In this document: positions 1-11,728 of the stretch, in pieces | How the letters are laid out: the number at the start of each line of letters is the position of its first letter | How positions within the stretch are numbered: position 1 is the stretch's first letter | DNA from: Saccoglossus kowalevskii | Taxonomy: Eukaryota; Hemichordata; Enteropneusta; Harrimaniidae | Length of the DNA stretch: 48,893 nt | Reading direction: 5' to 3' | Assembly (NCBI RefSeq): GCF_000003605.2 | Contig: NW_003123907.1 | Coordinates: 145,929 to 194,821, forward strand | Position numbers and translations under genes: made by a program | The notes under the pieces: generated by a model | What the model saw: the letters and a program-made list of their open reading frames with translations, nothing else | What the model was told of the DNA's origin: nothing | Databases searched by the model: none

Positions 1-490
1 TTTGTTCATTTTGTAATGATATCTTTAATTCTCTAATTTTGGTGAATATTTTTGTCATTTTTTGGTGAAAAGTGATATTTTCGACTTCTTGTTAAAAACC
101 GCAAGTCCAATTGCTTTGATATTACATATATAGGTACTACATGTGGACCTCTCTCAGATTTGTTTATTTCGTGATGATATCTTCAATTCTCTAATTTTGG
201 TGAATATTTTTGTCATTTTTGGTAAAAAGTGATATTTTCGACTTCTTGTTGAAAACTGTAAGTCCGATTGCTTTGATATTACATATATAGGTACTACATG
301 TGGACCTCTCTCAGATTTGTTCGTTTTGTGATGATATCTTCAATTCTCTAATTAATTTATTTTGGTGAATATTTTTGTAATTTTTGGTAAAAAGTGATAT
401 TTTCGACTTCTTGTTAAAAACTGTAAGTCCGATTGCTTTGATACTATTCATATTGTTCATTTTCTAATGATGTCTTCAGTTCTTTAATTG
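1..490. repeat. 158-bp tandem repeat, about 3 copies
   Basis: Units begin at 1, 159 and 316 with tttgttcatt-like starts and share almost all positions, for example ctctaattttggtgaat and tgatattttcgacttcttgt. Units 1 and 2 are 158 and 157 bp long. Unit 3 has a 9-bp insertion in its ctaatt stretch and loses the tail containing the taggtactacatgtgg segment. A fourth, degenerate start follows at about 452-490. The array runs off the left edge of the window, so the copy number is a minimum. It is non-coding. Confidence 0.9.
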
Positions 491-1180
491 AAATGTGCAT
501 TGCTAACAGCGGAGCTATCTCAGCCGACAGGCTGCTTGTTTGAACATGTGGTATCATATGCATGCTTTGTCAGTTTTTGTTCAAATTTGGTAGATACATT
601 ATACATGTTTGGATACATGTCTGCGATGATTCGTTTTGTGATCGGATCAACAACAATATGGCCAAGTCTGCCATTTGGAAATGTTGTATCATGGGCATAG
701 TTTGTCATTTTCATTCAAATTTGTTAATATATGTATACATTGTACATTTTAGATTAAATGTTCATGTCAGTTTGTTTCATAATCATCTTGCTGTTTTGAA
801 GGCTTTTGGACAATTTTCATGCATATTTGGCACATATATTTACATCATACATATTGGAATACATGTTCATGTCAGGTTGTTCCATAATCAAATCAAAAAT
901 CATGTTTTTTTGGAAAATGTGGTAACTTGGACAGGGTTTGTCGGTTTTCATTGAAAATTGATACTATTAAACATTATATATGTTGAGATACATGTCCATG
1001 GTGATTCGTTTTGTGTTCTAATCAAAAATGACCAACTGGCGTCCATCTTGTTTTTTCAAAATGTATCATTGACATGTTTTTTTTTCTCTTCAAATTATAC
1101 ATGTTAGGATAAAATTAGTTTCACAATTGGATCAAAGATGGTTGACTGCCTGCAATCTTGCTTATTGGCCATACTACTGT
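491..1180. repeat. Decayed interspersed repeat fragments
   Basis: This stretch holds several degenerate copies of the motif set seen in the better-preserved elements at 1645-2801 and 17454-18487: ttcattcaaatttgttaatatat, tacatgttcatgtcagtttgtttc, and a disrupted aatggctg/gccatttt pair. No start, end or coding frame can be defined. The ORFs here are repeat-derived and should not be read as genes. Confidence 0.55.
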
Positions 1181-1644
1181 ATCTATGTACACAAGCTTGA
1201 CAAAAGAAATTAAGTTTAGATACAAAAAGTGCATGAATATCATATCCCGTTTAATTTCTGACCATCAAGTCATATAATTAATCTAATTTTTGTTTAAACT
1301 AGACCAACCAATTATTCACTCTTAATTACTAACTATTTTTGCCATGAATAACATTTTCTCTAATTCGAACAGAGACTATATCATTAATAATGACATGTTA
1401 ATACAAAATAAAACACAGACACGTTGCCAATGTTTAACTGTACTATTTCCTTGAATTTTATTGATAATTTTTGAGGTGTGAAAGGACAATTGGCTGCTTG
1501 ACATACATATTATACAGTAAACCTCCTGCCTACCCGCACATCATTCATAATTAGCCATGCAAATTACAATTTCCATGATGCTACATTTGTTTGATTTCTC
1601 TTGGTCTTATCGTATACATTATTAGCTACCTTCCTTTCATTGTT

Positions 1645-2801
1645 AGTCCCCGGGGACTTATGTTTTGACCTACGTGTGTCCGTCCGTGCGTCCATGCCTG
1701 TATCTTAGAAATGCCTGGACCAATCACAATCAAACTTCACACATACATCATACATGATATTATACATATGCACGGCAATTTGTTTCATGATCTGATTCAA
1801 GATGGCCGAATGGCGGCCATTTTTTGTACTAAAAATCGTAAAATTCAAGCATTTTTTGGCTGTTTACAGATGGATTTTGTTCAAATTGGTATATACGTTA
1901 GACATTTTGTTTTTCAGATAAGATTCAAAATGGCTGAGTGGCGGCCATTTTGTTTTAATGAATGTGGTTCTAGTGCCATATCTCTGACTTGCTTTGACTG
2001 ATTATGTTCAAATTTTAAATATTCATTATAGATCATGTCATAGATATACAGATATATTGGTTTGACGATTCCATTTTTGTGCTAAAAAAGTATCAAATAT
2101 CAAGCATTTCTGGCATTTCTGGATAGATTTCGTTCAAACTTGGTAGATACATTAGACATTACGGGTTCCTGATGCACATCATTTTATTTTTCAGATCAGA
2201 TTCAAAATGGCTGTCTGTCCATTTTGTTTAAATGAATGGGTTCCCAGACCCATATGTCTTACTTGTTTTGTCTGATTATGTTCAAATTTGTAATATTCAT
2301 TATACATCATGTCATACATGTAGATATACGAATATATTGGTTTGACGATCCTTTTCAAAGTGCCCAAATGGTGGCTATTTTTGTGCTAAAAAAATCCTCA
2401 AATATCAAGCATTTCTTGCATTTATAACATACATTAGACATTGCAGGTTCCTGATGCACATCATTTTAATTTTCAGATTGGATTCAAAATAGCTGACTAG
2501 CGGGCATTTTGTTTTAATGATTGGGCTTCTAGAGCCATATTTCTTAAATGCTTTGACTGATTATATTCAAATTTTATATATTCATTATACATCATGTTAT
2601 ATATATATACATGTATTCAAAATGGCTGATTTTGAATGCTGTTCCAGAGCAATATCTCTCAATATGGACAAGTACTTGTTTGACAATCAGATACAAATGT
2701 CAATCATTTTAATGTTAAAAAATCATATTCCAGCTATATTACAAAACTATATATCTTAAATTTGATAACTAACGGGGACTGTGTCATGCATGACTTGTTC
2801 T
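1645..2801 (+). mobile_element. Non-autonomous element, copy 1 (agtcccc...ggggact ends)
   Basis: The element opens with the palindrome agtccccggggact followed by tatgttttgacc. It closes with aacggggactgtgtcatgcatgacttgttct. The order of blocks matches the second copy at 17454-18487. Inside, a block of about 280 bp containing gattcaaaatggctg, gccattttgttttaatgaatg and catgttcaaatt-like text recurs at about 1921, 2196 and 2480. There is no transposase or reverse-transcriptase frame, so it is non-autonomous. The opening agtcccc and closing ggggact are inverted relative to each other, which suggests terminal inverted repeats of a DNA transposon; the class is inferred. Confidence 0.7.
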
Positions 2802-5800
2802 TTTTGGTGAAGGCTCAATCCCCCAAATAACGGTGTAACATCGCTGCTATGAGGCACAACTCAATTGGAACACAGTTGAAATTTGTTTTCTCAGATGTCA
2901 CCTGATCATGTAAACAAGAAGTCTTGACAATCACATTATGTGCATTGAGACTAGAATGAGAGCTTCCCTATAATGAGGCTCTACTCTAATTCTAATGCAT
3001 GTGGAAATGTTTTTATCAATGATTGAAAGGCGAATTTACAAAAAATAATGATGCGTTTGTATTTGTAAATAATACAGTTCAAAATTGTTTTCTCTTATAG
3101 CAGCCCATCACACAAATTTGGAATTTGGGATTTTATCCTGTCTGAGTAAAAAGTTACCCATCACAGACTTGCGGACCGACGAATAGTTTTTATTATGTAT
3201 TAAAAACACCATGTGGGTTTCCAGATATAAAACTACAGTTTTAGTCAGAGTTGAGTAAATTGCAAGTATTGAGTGAGTGTTTCAAACTTGTATCACTAAA
3301 AACGATAAAATTGAAAGATTACATTGCTCCAGGCATGTTACTGAACAGAGGTTATAAATAAACACAGATCTATCTTTGCCATTTGCTCATAGATGATTCA
3401 ATGCATACCATGTGACAATGAAATGACCATTCTCATGTACATGTTTATACCCCCCCCCCTCCCTCAATCACAAGTCACAGTCAATAGCTCAGTCATTAGA
3501 GGCTCGACTTGCTGTGGTAGATGTTGTTGGTTCATTCCCACTTCCCCTAAACTTTTGTAAATTAAAATCTATTTTTTTTCAGATATTGCACCTTTATTAA
3601 AGCTTAACAGTCTTTAATAGTCAAGGTGCAAAGTTATTTTAACTTAAAATAACAGTTTACAAGTTCACTGAAACAAGAACTCATTATGCATCTAATAACC
3701 ATCAATGAAGACAAGTAATAGTTGTTCTATGTTCTATTCAAGATAACAGTTAAATAGCAAAACATCTACTTTTTCAACAAGATCACTATGGCAATGTTCA
3801 ACTAAAATTAAAATACTGCAAATATTATTATTTCAGAGAGTTGTTCTGTACTGGTATTTTGTCAGCATGATATTCACATAGTAATGTATAGTTCATAAAA
3901 TACGTCACCAACACACACTTATTATTAGCTATTCAGGGCAGATGAGTTTTTTTTTTGTAGAATTTAATCAATTAATTGATTGGTGATTCATGTCAGGTAC
4001 TGAGTTCTATCTTATCAGTTTGTCCAATGAACAGATTGTTAAACTGAAAACTCTGTTAACTGGTGGATTGCAAATGAGATCAGCATTAATTCCCAGTAGA
4101 AAATGTAAACTGCGTTACATGTATGTCAACTGTATTAGACATTTTTAGTAATAAAAATTAGTATTACTTGGTAATAGAGTGACACTGATTACCATAACAA
4201 CTCCTTATTGCATTCTTTGCACATACAGTTCAATGCAATTTTAAAGTATGTCAAAATGTTGGGTTCCTATTACAGACTGAAAAATAGAATGCCAGCTGAA
4301 ATAAACTGAATGATTATGTACATTTGTACCTTTGAAAAGAAACAAAAAAACATTTTATTCTACTTTTATTCACTACACCATGTCACTGTTGTTTGATATT
4401 GGTGTTACATGTATGTGACCTAAAATGTCCAATCGTTACTTTTTCTGTGAAAATGCATGATTTGACCTTGTCTTTAAAAATGCCATATTTGTCACCCGCA
4501 TTTTCTTGCAACATTCTGCACATTTTTGCCTCCTGTCTATGCAAATGTTGAATAGATGGTACATGTACATTTTTTATAAACTGTATTGTATAGTATGAAT
4601 GAATATTCCTGTGCCAGAAAATTTTGTGAGATTGTCCATATAAAATTAGCTTTGAATTAATCAGCACAATTAATTTGCATTGTTATCATGACAATTATGC
4701 GTCAGATGGCCATACATGTAGCGTATCATTGTTTACCAACAAGCGTCTACCCATATGAGCCTTTGCATGTGTTGTTATCATCGCTTGGGACTCAATTCCC
4801 ACCGTGTGCAGGTTACAACCCTCCCACTTAAATACCTGATTAATGTATATTTATAAAAAAATTTGACCATATTAGAAACTATTTATTTGAAACATGACGA
4901 AAAACAAAAAATGAGAATGAAGGAAATCTTAGGTGTTTGAAAAACAAATTTTATCTTTGTCTAATTGTGTGTCTTGCATATTTAAATAATGTCACATTCA
5001 TACAATTTCAAGTCCATAGTCTTATTTGTAAGTATTAATTATTCCCTGTGATTCAATTACACTATTTCTGTTGATAAGTGAAATCTGCTATTAAATAAAT
5101 CCACATGAAAATTAATGTTACAGTAAAATAGAACTGATTGTTACACTGGACAATCAGTGAAGTTAAAACCAAGTGAAAAATATCAAAATTTAATATATCA
5201 GTTAAAGTTAATTCCCTTACATTTATCAAAATGAGGTTTATAGTACCGGTAGTTTTGCTATGTTTTTTAAAGGAGGACTTTTGTTATCATTATATACATT
5301 CTTAGAATGTAAATTGGAATGAAGTTCAGCACAGTCTGTCAGTGAGGCTCAACTTCACTTTAGTTCTGGATGAGTGGTAAAATGAAACTAAGAGACATTA
5401 GTCTTGAAAAAAACATCCTACCTCAGGCCATTTGCCATGTAATGAGGGGAATCCAATCACAATCATCGCTGATCTCCAATGATAACTGTAAAACAATCAC
5501 CTTGGCAATCAGTATATATTTTGTTTCCTTTTGAGGATACTAGTGTAAGTAGTAATGTGCACCACTGTGACTGCATCAGCTGTCAGCTAATATCTTTTTT
5601 TATGTTCTTTTACTTTATCACATACTGTGAAGCATACAAACTGTATGTGATATTATTTACCTTGTTATGATTACCAATAAAAATTACTATAAGAAATTAA
5701 ATTATCAATAAGTATACATGCAGGAAAATCCCCTGGGTGACCACTTTATAAAACTGGATATATTGAATGAGTGGGTAATGACATTTGGTAATTTGTATAA

Positions 5801-6439
5801 TTAATGATATATAGTAGTTTTCATGGCTATTTAATGCACTATAGTGGTGTCAACCAGCTCGGTCAAACACAAACACCTGCAAACCTCAATCCATGATTTC
5901 TCTCAAGTCACATCCATAGATGAATGAATCTTCAGTGACTTAGGCTTCCCTTATTTTAGTGTCTGGCACAATCACTCGTGAAGAGATTGATCTTTTTTGT
6001 GCCGGATTTGAGGATTTGAGCTCAGTGTTAAAACTGAGATATGGGTGATTGACTTTTCCAGCTCAGTTTAGATATTGACAATCTTTGCACATAACCTGTC
6101 ATTAGATTGAACTCAGCAGCCTTCATGCCTGATGATTTTGATGGTATATTTGTTGTATGAAAAGTCCTATCACTTCAATTTGTTTAATTTGTGTTGATTC
6201 GAATTTATTTATAAATCTACAAATTTATAAAATACGAGTTTGTTGATTATTTGGAGTTTGAAGATATGCAATTTTAAAATTATTTACCGATATTTATTAT
6301 TTTACCTTTTAAGCCAAATAGATTATGTGTGCTTTACAGTATGATAAAACCTATTAGCCTACAGCTAATGAGGATTCTTTTCATCACAGAATGTGTTCCC
6401 AAATTGTTATTTTACTTTAATACTTTCTTTCTTTTCCAG
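2802..6439. other. Probable intron of the SENP8-type gene; no exon found
   Basis: About 3.6 kb of AT-rich sequence. I looked for the preceding SENP8 exon, which should end with a His codon plus TG before a GT donor. I saw no convincing candidate, so the N-terminal exons are probably beyond the left edge. A tRNA-like remnant (3484-3545) and a homopolymeric C run (about 3451-3459) are the only distinct items. Confidence 0.5.
3484..3545 (+). repeat. tRNA-like remnant (possible SINE head)
   Basis: An A-box-like tagctcagtcattagag is followed about 35 bases later by a B-box-like tggttcattccca, which is the spacing found in tRNA genes and tRNA-derived SINE heads. The acceptor stem and anticodon stem do not pair well, so this is not a functional tRNA. 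A similar B-box-like gggactcaattccca occurs near 4788. Without other copies to compare, SINE origin is an inference. Confidence 0.35.
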
Positions 6440-6555
6440 GACTCTCTTGGTATTTGACAGAGAAAATGAATCATTCAGTCACTATGACTCTGCAGGCAGT
6501 TACTACTCTCAGAGTGTGTCGGCGTTGAGCACTAAATTAGCTACTTATGTCAAAG
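6440..6555 (+). CDS. SENP8: SENP8/DEN1-type deneddylase, third-last coding exon
   Basis: This 116-nt exon is bounded by the acceptor cttttccag and the donor AAAG|gtaacg. Its first base completes a Trp codon, the next 38 codons read TLLVFDRENESF...YVK, and the last base starts an Ala codon. It matches the part of the ULP1-like C48 cysteine protease fold just after the catalytic His-Trp. The HYDS motif supplies the catalytic Asp (codon 6486-6488), 16 residues after the Trp, the same spacing as His102-Trp103/Asp119 in human SENP8. The enzyme family removes NEDD8 from cullins and other proteins and processes the NEDD8 precursor. The catalytic His itself is encoded upstream, outside the window. 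Confidence 0.9.
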
Positions 6556-7987
6556 GTAACGTAGAAATATACTTGAAGTGTGTTAGTGAATCTTCAGGGT
6601 TATTAGCAGTGTAAAACAATACATTAGATGCAGTGTAGTCTTGTAGTAGTAATCCATGATACTGTGTGATTTAGTATATGTGACTGTTCAATGATTATCA
6701 GCTTATGACTCAGTTTTGTAGTCCCAATGGTAGCTTGAATGCTTTTAAATTAAATCTGTTTTGCAATTTTGCAAATTCTCAATATATTCTTTCTCTCATT
6801 CTCAATATATGAATTTGTAGAAACTTTGTCATAATAGAGACAATTTTCAGTGTTTTCACCTGAAAAGAATCTTGATTATTCTTATGGGTCTGGTAAATGT
6901 GTTTGACAGAAAGGTTTCATCAGGTCAGACTTCTAATGGAATTGGTATTCCTAACTGACCTATTTCAGATTAGAGTTGCACAATCTGTAATCTCTTGATG
7001 TTTTCAAATTTCTGATTGCATTGTATCATTATTGAAACATAATGTTCTAGGTGTTTTACAGCATACCAACTGTGCTTATGTGTCTCTTAGTTAACAAAGT
7101 GTTATAAAATGTATGTTTTAACATTGATTTCTTACTATAATTAATTTGTGCAAGAGAGCTACATTCAACACATTCACATCCAACATGTCACTGCATGTAC
7201 ATTTATATGTACTACAAGCCATACAGTCCAAATGACTAATGGCATCAATTTCAATTTGATAATTATAATACAAAATGATAATCTGTGTATACAGGTTTGT
7301 TTGTATAAATAAATTTTTACACTTACAGTAGCATTTGCTACATTGTAGCTGTATTGTGACAGCAGATAGATATTACCTGCGTAAATGTAAGTGCCTCATC
7401 ACTCATTTCAGTCATTTGAACTAAATTAAAATTAATTCCACATTTGTATAGGTTGTATCTTTTATGAAATATTCATAATTGAAATCCGACCTTTGACCCC
7501 ACACCAGTTGATATGTCACTGTCTATTAGTCATGACAAAGTTTGACTTGGCTGTTTCTGACATGTGCGTTTGCTCTATTAACCCTTATTCTGTCAGCCCA
7601 ACGTACTTTTACATTGATTTGACCAGATTAGGATTAAACTATTATAGAAGCACCAGTAAAACAACGTATTTTTGCCTTCTTGTTGTTTGAAGTGTTTAAA
7701 TAAAAATACAATATATTTACGCAAGCATGTAATAGAACAAATATGGTACCTTAATTTATATAATAGAATTAATTCCAGATTTTGAATCACTTTAAATTAA
7801 TAACTTGTTATATACATGGATTGTATGTAGGTTCTAGAATATCATCATTGAGGTCGTTTGTGTCAATATACATAAGCATAAAATGAAACATTAGATGGAA
7901 CTAGAAACCAGCATGACAAAATTTAATACGTTATTTTACTTATTAATGTGTATGATATGACTATTTTCCATGCTAGTCTTGTTTATT

Positions 7988-8776
7988 AGTTACTGCCAAT
8001 TACTTATACCATTGGATAGTTAGATACATTGTGTATTTGTCCTAACTAGACAAAGTGGCTTTGATCGCCAATCAATAATCCTGAATGATAAATACAAGTC
8101 TAAGAGTCCTACTTAATTCATTCATCGTTCAAGTTATGGCTTTTCACTTTGATTCTACTCAGTGTGTAGGCATATCGTAATCAAAACTACAGGCACATAT
8201 GAACATATAAACATGAAACGTGGGGTTTGAGGTAGAAACTTGACAAATGCATCTATAGTCACTATAAGCAGACATGCTCCCTGTTTATACTACTATCTAC
8301 CTCATTCCTATCTACCTGTAGTAGTGTAAATCTTCACTCTTGATAATCCATATGGTGTTTTACTTTGTGCATGATCTCAAACATGGTGCCTGCAGCTTCG
8401 CTTCTAAAATTCACACGCTACCGGTATGTCTTGTTTAATCCATTAGTACTAGCGGTAGTCATTGGCTAGTGACATCATAAACTAGAAAGACTACTTTCCA
8501 AACTAGTCTACTTTTTTATTAGTCACTCCCAATTACTTGCACTACTTGCCAGCCCCCTCAGACTCCTGTACTTTGCTCTTGGGGAGCTGTTGTTTGTCGG
8601 CACTGAACTGATTATCCTGGAATCTTTTATGAGCCCCATACATGTAGGTGCAGTGCACCTGGTGGATGATTCCATTATTTATTCCGGGTTTAGACTTCTG
8701 ATTAGAAATTAAAACCACTTTGTCTAGTTTAGACATCTAACTATTCAATAGATGTAGTAATTTGCTAGTTGCTAGT
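7988..8776. repeat. Inverted-repeat element of about 790 bp
   Basis: The left arm (about 7988-8064) contains ggatagttagata and aactagacaaagtggc. The right arm (about 8709-8776) contains their reverse complements, ccactttgtctagttt and atctaactattcaatag, in mirrored order, with one indel of about 12 bases between them. Inside, about 8460-8550 repeats parts of both arms (gctagtgacatcataaac; attagtcactcccaattact). The arrangement fits a decayed foldback or MITE-like DNA element with an internal duplication. No coding frame is present. Confidence 0.6.
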
Positions 8777-8984
8777 GATGTTATAAACACTATATTTCAG
8801 GATTGCATCTATGGTACAAAATGTAGCAAAATATACAGCTCTTAAAATTAATCGATTGATACTTAGTCTATTAAAATTGTATATTTTAACTGTGCTCTAT
8901 AATTGATATACAAGTTACAAAAATAAATTTATCCCTAAAATTTTATTGTATGTATTATATTTAGTCTCTGTTCAGACAATGAGA

Positions 8985-9430
8985 GACCCTAATGCATGAC
9001 ATGTCTGTTTGGTTTTCAGATCAGTTTCAAAATTGATGAATAATGGTCATTTATGTGGTCACAAATGTTGTTTCATACCTATATCTCTGACATACCTTGA
9101 CAGGTCATGTTCAAATTTGACATGGCTTGCATATATACATCATATTGCACATATGCATATTGATTGGATTCATGATGACCGAATGGTTGCCATTTTGATG
9201 TTAAAAATTTATCAAAATAAGCATTTACGCAATTCTGGATTTGTATATCAGCTGTACATGGACAGATTTCATTCAAACTTGGTATATACATTGAATATTA
9301 TGAGACCTTGATGCATGTTGTATATTGTTTTATGGTTTGTTTCAAAATGGCTGACTGGTGGCCATTTTGTTTTAAATAAATGCAGTTTTCAGGCCATATA
9401 TATTTCTTAAACTTGATATTTCATAGGAAC
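8985..9430 (+). repeat. Truncated relative of the agtcccc element
   Basis: It shares blocks with the internal 280-bp units of the elements at 1645 and 17454: atatctctgacat followed by a gacaggtcatgttcaaattt-like text, a gattcatgatgaccgaatgg block, and ttcaaaatggctgactggtg followed by gccattttgtttt. Both palindromic ends are missing. The two overlapping ORFs here come from the repeat and are not genes. Confidence 0.6.
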
Positions 9431-11159
9431 TATAAAATGCAATTACTTGATTGCTCTCAATTTTATTGTAGTCTTTTATTGTATTGTACGTCCATTCTTA
9501 TCAAAGTGGCAGGTTCAGCACCTTTTTTAAGATGTATTACATCCAATGGCTGACTAACTTAAAAACTAAAGTGCATTTACAGCAGAAAATGATTATGCCA
9601 CTTTTATACCTATTATTTTTCATTTGCATAAAAGCATTATGTTTCTCATATGAATTATAGCAGTTTCTTTAAAAACAAATAGACTGTAAGATATATATAT
9701 TTTATATTAGCCAAGGTATATTTGTATTGACTGTATCCCAATAATTTTTGAGCAGCATTCAAAAGTATCCATTAAATGTTACATTGTAACCATATTTGTG
9801 TGCTGATATTTATAGATACATGTACATGTTTTGACAGTAGCTTTATAGATTCTGTCACATGATTGGAACAATTCAATGAAATGAACACATCAACTGGATT
9901 GTGGAAATTCTTATTGAATTATTTAGCACAAATTGTATATTGTGTAGTATGCAAATCTGATTTAAGTTGGAATATTGCAGAATGCTCTTTCCTGTATGTA
10001 ATCATATTTGATATTGTATCACTGAACAGCATATTTCAGAAAATACATTTTTGATATGTGATAATACTACTAGAAAAAATATTTTGATAATAATATACAG
10101 ATATTTGGTTGGTGCTATATTCTTGAATAGATATTTATGCTTAATGATTTGATTGAATATGGAAAGGGCATTTGTAGAAAGAATATCCGCTAATCAGAGG
10201 GTGATAAAAAGGTGCATGGTGCTGCGTAATGATAGTATTGATACTGGAACTCTGTTAACCATTGTATCTAATGGGTTCATTCAATCTTCAATCCATGCAT
10301 CTCTTGCAGCCTTTCCTGTTGGCGTTTCATTCACTGATTGATTCAATTAAAGTGATTTGTATATGGAACCTAATCTAAAACTCTGACATTATGGTAATGC
10401 TTGAGGAATATCATTACAAGTAGTATGACCTGTAATATTGACAAATACATGTTACTCTTTAGCTATATATACACTGTAACAAGGTGATTTCAATGTCCAG
10501 GGGGAATTGCAAATAATTATTTTGTGATTTATTGCTGTGTGAATTACTGCTTGCCTTGTTGTGAATTTATTTATGTATGTACACACTGTATGCGTGTAAT
10601 TAGTCATAATTGCATGCAAGAAAACATTGTTGTTACAGTATTTAGTGCAAATTTCAGGATTAATCTGTTCCATTCAAGTCTGCTTGTAAATCTGAGGTCT
10701 TTAGATCTTGTGAATTTGTGTGCATAGTAAATTTATTTACTATCTGATTTATTTTCACTTGGATGGAAGAATTGTTTTGCTTTTAAATTATAACCCTAAA
10801 TTTTTTTTGGCATAAAAACTTCCAGCCTCTCGGGTGAAAATAAAATCAGCCAAATCATTACTCATAAATTTGTTTTCAAATTGTGTGGGCTTTGATAGAA
10901 ATAATACTTAGTATTGCAGTCAAAATAAATTATTATCAGTCATTTGCAACTGACATGACAATTAATTATTGAGTGGGTATAGTAAGGCAAGCCCTCACAC
11001 CCAGTAATTTCTCCATGATTGATACCATAGTCTGACATAAAAAGTAGAAATACAATCCATATCCAATTTGTTATTTGTGAAATCGAATTTACCAGATTTT
11101 AGGCTTTCAACATTGACGTTAAAATATTCATCGTGAGAGAAAAATGGCTTGACTGTGAT

Positions 11160-11728
11160 ATGTACAGGTGGGGGTTATTCTGCAATTGAAACAATTGCAT
11201 CATTTCGAGGACTTCGCCTATTGGGATTAGCCCATATCCCCCCAAGATCATTCATATTTTTTCTCAGGTACCGGTATATTTTGTGTGGGTTTTATTATTG
11301 TTAATTTTATTATTGTAATTAATAATACCTCATTAACGACTTAACAGGCAGCCCTCGCTGCGTCAATGTCTAAACTCAGTAGTTGCAGCCCCCGCTGCCT
11401 CTACCCATAACCTCTTAACTTCATGCAGCCCCCGCTGCATAACCATGGTGTAGCCACAGCATTCGCTGCCTATACTTTCCAGTTGCAGTAATGCTGCAAT
11501 CTGCCATTCCATACTAACATCATGCAGCTATGCTGCAGCAACCAACATGTTTTCAGTCTTAGTCTACCGATAGTTTGTATTTTAGTTTAGAAACTGTAAG
11601 CCAGCTAGTTTACACCTGCTTTGTTCTTCATTTTGGGGGCGGCACCAGGGACCATCTTATCAGTCTGCATTGTCTCACTTTTGTGTACGATGGTCTTATT
11701 TGCCAAATAAATTATTGGTTCATGTACA
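11160..11728. mobile_element. Candidate insertion carrying a hairpin array
   Basis: The segment is flanked by identical ATGTACA heptamers (11160-11166 and 11722-11728), which could be a target-site duplication. ATGTACA is frequent in this genome, so the support is modest. It is less AT-rich than its surroundings. It contains a perfect hairpin TGCAATTGaaaCAATTGCA (11181-11199), the six-hairpin array (11348-11537), and a GACCATC/GATGGTC inverted pair (11650-11656, 11689-11695). Just after it comes AAATAAA near the right end, which could be a polyadenylation signal. It could be a solo LTR or another non-coding retroelement, but I see no ORF or clear TG...CA ends. Confidence 0.4.
11348..11537. 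repeat. Array of six GCAGC-loop-GCTGC hairpins
   Basis: Short palindromes occur at 11348-11361, 11385-11398, 11424-11439, 11456-11469, 11483-11499 and 11523-11537. Each has a GCAGC/GCTGC-type stem (4-6 bp) and a 3-5 base loop: CCTC, CCCC, CCCC, ATTC, TAATG, TAT. Starts are 29-40 bases apart. The spacers are loosely alike (ctaaactca, cttaacttca, ctatacttt, catactaac) and suggest an old tandem repeat. The stems are kept while loops and spacers vary. The function is unknown. Confidence 0.75.

Noticed and set aside
11348-11537. Regular short repeats with 15-26 base spacers, superficially like a CRISPR array
   Set aside because: The repeats are degenerate hairpins of 12-17 bases with unequal spacing in an animal intron, with no cas genes. 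They do not meet the definition.
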